From NCBI GenBank assembly GCA_002480565.1, contig DLCK01000067.1, positions 104,382 to 168,381 on the forward strand: a DNA stretch of 64,000 nt, given 5' to 3'. Position 1 is the first letter of the stretch. Every line of letters starts with the position of its first letter. Below the pieces are notes generated by a model that searched no databases, was not told the DNA's origin, and saw only the letters and a list, made by a program, of their open reading frames with translations. The position numbers were made by a program, and so were the translations under genes. Shown piece by piece: positions 61,996 to 64,000 of the stretch. This DNA comes from Phycisphaerales bacterium UBA7800. Its GTDB lineage: Bacteria; Planctomycetota; Phycisphaerae; Phycisphaerales; Phycisphaeraceae.

Positions 61996-62787
61996 ATGAT
62001 GGATAAACGCATCAGTGTACATGTAGACCCACTCACGGATGACTCGCTTGTTGCCAAAGGGCGCGCGTTGGCTAATCGTCTTGACATGCGCTTTGGCGTC
62101 CCGAGCCTGATGATGCTTACGGTTACGACCGATCGACTTGAACTACGAATTCGAGGAGACAAAGGCAATCCTGTAAGTCGTGATCTTGATAAACTCGACA
62201 CCACTTCACCAGCTGGCCGGTCACTTAAGCAGCCTCTGGTCAAGGCACTTGGGATCAAGAAACGAAGTGATGAACCGTTGCGCGTCCTGGATGCGACAGC
62301 AGGTTGGGGTGAGGACACCTGGTTAATGCTTGCACAGGGTTGTCATGTTCATGCCCTTGAACGTAACAAGGTGATGGCTGTACTGTTGGAAGATGCTTTG
62401 CAACGGGCGATGCCGGACATGGATCAACAGCCTGATCATGTACTGGTCAAACAAGGCTGTGCATTGGATTGGCTCTCGACATGGCCACAGCGATATCCAG
62501 CTGGCGAGGTATGGTCACAGATTGATGTGGTGTATCTCGACCCCATGTTCCCAACAGGTCGCAAGACCGCACAGCGAAAACCCATGAAGGTTCTCCATGA
62601 TCTCGTCGGCGATGATCCTGATGCGGGACAACTCGTAGGATTGGCGTTACAGGTTGCACGCAAACGTGTGGTCGTCAAACGTCCGCCCAAAGCGCCCTCG
62701 CTAATGGCTGATCCAGTCGTCAGTCACCATGGTAAAGGTGTTCGCTATGACGTGTATGTTCCACAGGTCTCAAAGCCTGACTGTTAA
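61996..62787 (+). CDS. rsmJ: 16S rRNA (guanine1516-N2)-methyltransferase RsmJ
   Basis: 263 aa. LDKLDTTSPAGRSLKQPLVKALGIKKRS, VLDATAGWGEDTWLMLAQGCHVHALERNKVMAVLLEDAL (SAM-binding) and YLDPMFPTGRKTAQRKPMKVLHDLVG (the DPMFP-x-R-K motif) are the RsmJ/YhiQ signature. A TATGCT box lies 6 nt before the ATG, again suggesting a leaderless start. RsmJ is best known from Gammaproteobacteria, so its presence here is of some interest. Confidence 0.92.
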   Translation: MMDKRISVHVDPLTDDSLVAKGRALANRLDMRFGVPSLMMLTVTTDRLELRIRGDKGNPVSRDLDKLDTTSPAGRSLKQPLVKALGIKKRSDEPLRVLDATAGWGEDTWLMLAQGCHVHALERNKVMAVLLEDALQRAMPDMDQQPDHVLVKQGCALDWLSTWPQRYPAGEVWSQIDVVYLDPMFPTGRKTAQRKPMKVLHDLVGDDPDAGQLVGLALQVARKRVVVKRPPKAPSLMADPVVSHHGKGVRYDVYVPQVSKPDC

Positions 62788-62946
62788 CCATGCGTTCTGT
62801 AACGAATATGCACATCATTTGCATTCGTAAATACTGAATAGTGACTGTGTAGTTTTGTCATTACTCACAATATAGACGATACCTTTAAAGACATATTTGT
62901 ACATTTTATCTTTACGCATCTTGAATGTTAATTAAGAGAATCCATC

Positions 62947-63984
62947 ATGACTCGTTGGATCCAAATTGTTATCGGAATGATCTTGCTGCTTACGATTGGT
63001 ACTTCTGTTTATGCTGACCAGAAAGTTCTGATAGTCCATAGTTATCACGAAGGCTTTGACTGGGTTGACCAGATGAACCGAGGTATCGTACGCGCCTTTC
63101 CACAGACGGGATACGAGCTTAAATTCCATTATATGGATACCAAACGACACTCTGACGAGACATGGAAACAAAATTCTGGCAAGCAAGCCATGCAAGTCTG
63201 TCAAACTTTCTCGCCTGATATTGTGATTGCCTGTGATGATAATGCACAAACCTATTTTGCGAATAAACTTTCACGACAACCCCAAGGCCCCCAAGTGGTC
63301 TTTTGTGGCGTGAATGCAGATCCAAAACAATATGGGTATCCCAACGACAAAGCCAACGGCATACTCGAGCGTCCCCACATTACCAATACGCTACGACTGG
63401 CAAAATCACTTAAGCCCTCCATCAAAAAGGTGACCATACTTGGTGATCAAAGCACGTCCAGTGATCAGATCATGCAGTATTCCAAGACCTTGAAGATGCC
63501 TGTGCATATTCAGGATTTTGCCACTGCCGACACGTTCCAACAATGGCAGGCGCAGGTTCTTCAAGCCAACATTGATTCGGATGCACTACTTGTCACCCTG
63601 TATCAAACGATCAAAGCCAGCAGTATTGAATCACGTAGACTGCCCCCCAGTGAAGTGATGGCGTGGACGGTCAAGCACAGTCGTATCCCAATCCTGGGAC
63701 TGTATCCCTTTACTGTGGATGACGGAGCGGTTTTAGCCATTAGTGCATCACCTATGGAACATGGGTATCTTGCTTCGCGTATGGCCATGGACATCCTGCG
63801 AACCAATATGAAAGCTTCTCGTTTTAAGATGAATACTGGCGTTGAGGGATTGATCATGTTCAATATCCCTTCAGCCCAGAGATTCGACATCCATATTCCA
63901 ACACATCTTTTGAAAATGTCGCGGCATATCGTCCAGAGATCGAATAACCAACAGGCAGCCCACATCAAACCCAACATGAACTGA
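62947..63984 (+). CDS. Secreted ABC-type substrate-binding protein (sugar-type receptor-like)
   Basis: 345 aa. Signal peptide MTRWIQIVIGMILLLTIGTSVYADQ; GAGAA ribosome site. The mature part has the PBP type I alternation: KVLIVHSYHEGFDWVDQMNRGI, PDIVIACDDNAQTYFANK, KVTILGDQSTSSDQIM, RIPILGLYPFTVDDGAVLAISASPMEHGYLASRMAMDIL. This order is that of the ABC_sub_bind/PF04392 proteins, found as ABC receptors and as sensors in front of histidine kinases. No partner gene is visible before the window ends 16 bp later. Confidence 0.88.
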   Translation: MTRWIQIVIGMILLLTIGTSVYADQKVLIVHSYHEGFDWVDQMNRGIVRAFPQTGYELKFHYMDTKRHSDETWKQNSGKQAMQVCQTFSPDIVIACDDNAQTYFANKLSRQPQGPQVVFCGVNADPKQYGYPNDKANGILERPHITNTLRLAKSLKPSIKKVTILGDQSTSSDQIMQYSKTLKMPVHIQDFATADTFQQWQAQVLQANIDSDALLVTLYQTIKASSIESRRLPPSEVMAWTVKHSRIPILGLYPFTVDDGAVLAISASPMEHGYLASRMAMDILRTNMKASRFKMNTGVEGLIMFNIPSAQRFDIHIPTHLLKMSRHIVQRSNNQQAAHIKPNMN

Positions 63985-64000
63985 ACCACTACCGGCTGAA

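Overview
The window reads as chromosomal DNA of a marine-type planctomycete, most likely a member of the Phycisphaerae, with moderate G+C. The evidence is: three secreted proteins with a prepilin-type FTLIELLVVISI N-terminus followed by an H-x9-DG-like tail, a planctomycete hallmark; many sugar-active secreted proteins, a sulfatase, and Gfo/Idh/MocA, UroD-like and FAD proteins encoded together; an mfnB homologue (archaeal-type C1 cofactor synthesis, found in planctomycetes); and an EF-Tu/L33/tRNA-Trp/SecE/NusG locus. No phage, plasmid, transposase or CRISPR array is visible. The organism call is inference from gene content.

Layout. 1-13.5 kb: a polysaccharide-breakdown locus with two parallel beta-helix proteins, a mutarotase-like lipoprotein, two pseudopilin-like proteins, a LacI and a PocR/AraC regulator, a fused SGNH esterase-LamG-(alpha/alpha)-barrel lyase-like protein and an FAD oxidoreductase; nested palindromic repeats lie at 7.65-7.94 kb. 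13.6-22.7 kb: a tightly packed minus-strand operon (SDR, ROK kinase, UroD-like, SIS, FAD oxidoreductase, phosphotriesterase-like, TIM-barrel isomerase, two Gfo/Idh/MocA), divergent from a GntR regulator; it looks like a cytoplasmic route for an unusual sugar or cyclitol. 24-44.5 kb: sulfatase, serine hydrolase, GH2, AraC, epimerase, an odd GH36-like/SGNH fusion with an internal signal peptide, three beta-propeller or TIM-barrel glycosidase-like proteins, an mfnB-amino acid kinase pair, a CE15-like esterase, a secreted protein and a TIGR03546/AsmA-like membrane protein. 44.9-54 kb: housekeeping genes (FkbM methyltransferase, nusG, secE, tRNA-Trp, rpmG, tuf, a response regulator, hscB, tRNA-Cys, tRNA-Pro) and a secreted two-domain protein with a tandemly repeated linker. 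54-59.7 kb: another LacI-pseudopilin-large glycosidase module. 60-64 kb: OafA-type acyltransferase, RsmJ and an ABC-type substrate-binding protein.

How it fits together. Secreted, lipid-anchored and sulfatase enzymes would cut and de-esterify complex, probably algal or plant, polysaccharide. The products would be processed in the cytoplasm by GH2, GH36-like and the oxidoreductase/isomerase/kinase operon. Local LacI, GntR, AraC and PocR regulators probably sense the sugars. The mfnB-kinase pair suggests that one-carbon units are oxidised through a methanofuran-type cofactor.

Most unusual points: a tRNA-Cys(GCA) with a class II (long variable arm) body; the glycosidase-SGNH fusion with a buried signal peptide; the mfnB-kinase pair; the three-fold regulator/pseudopilin/enzyme module; several genes whose promoter -10 box sits about 6 nt before the ATG (predicted leaderless mRNAs); and nested palindromic repeats.
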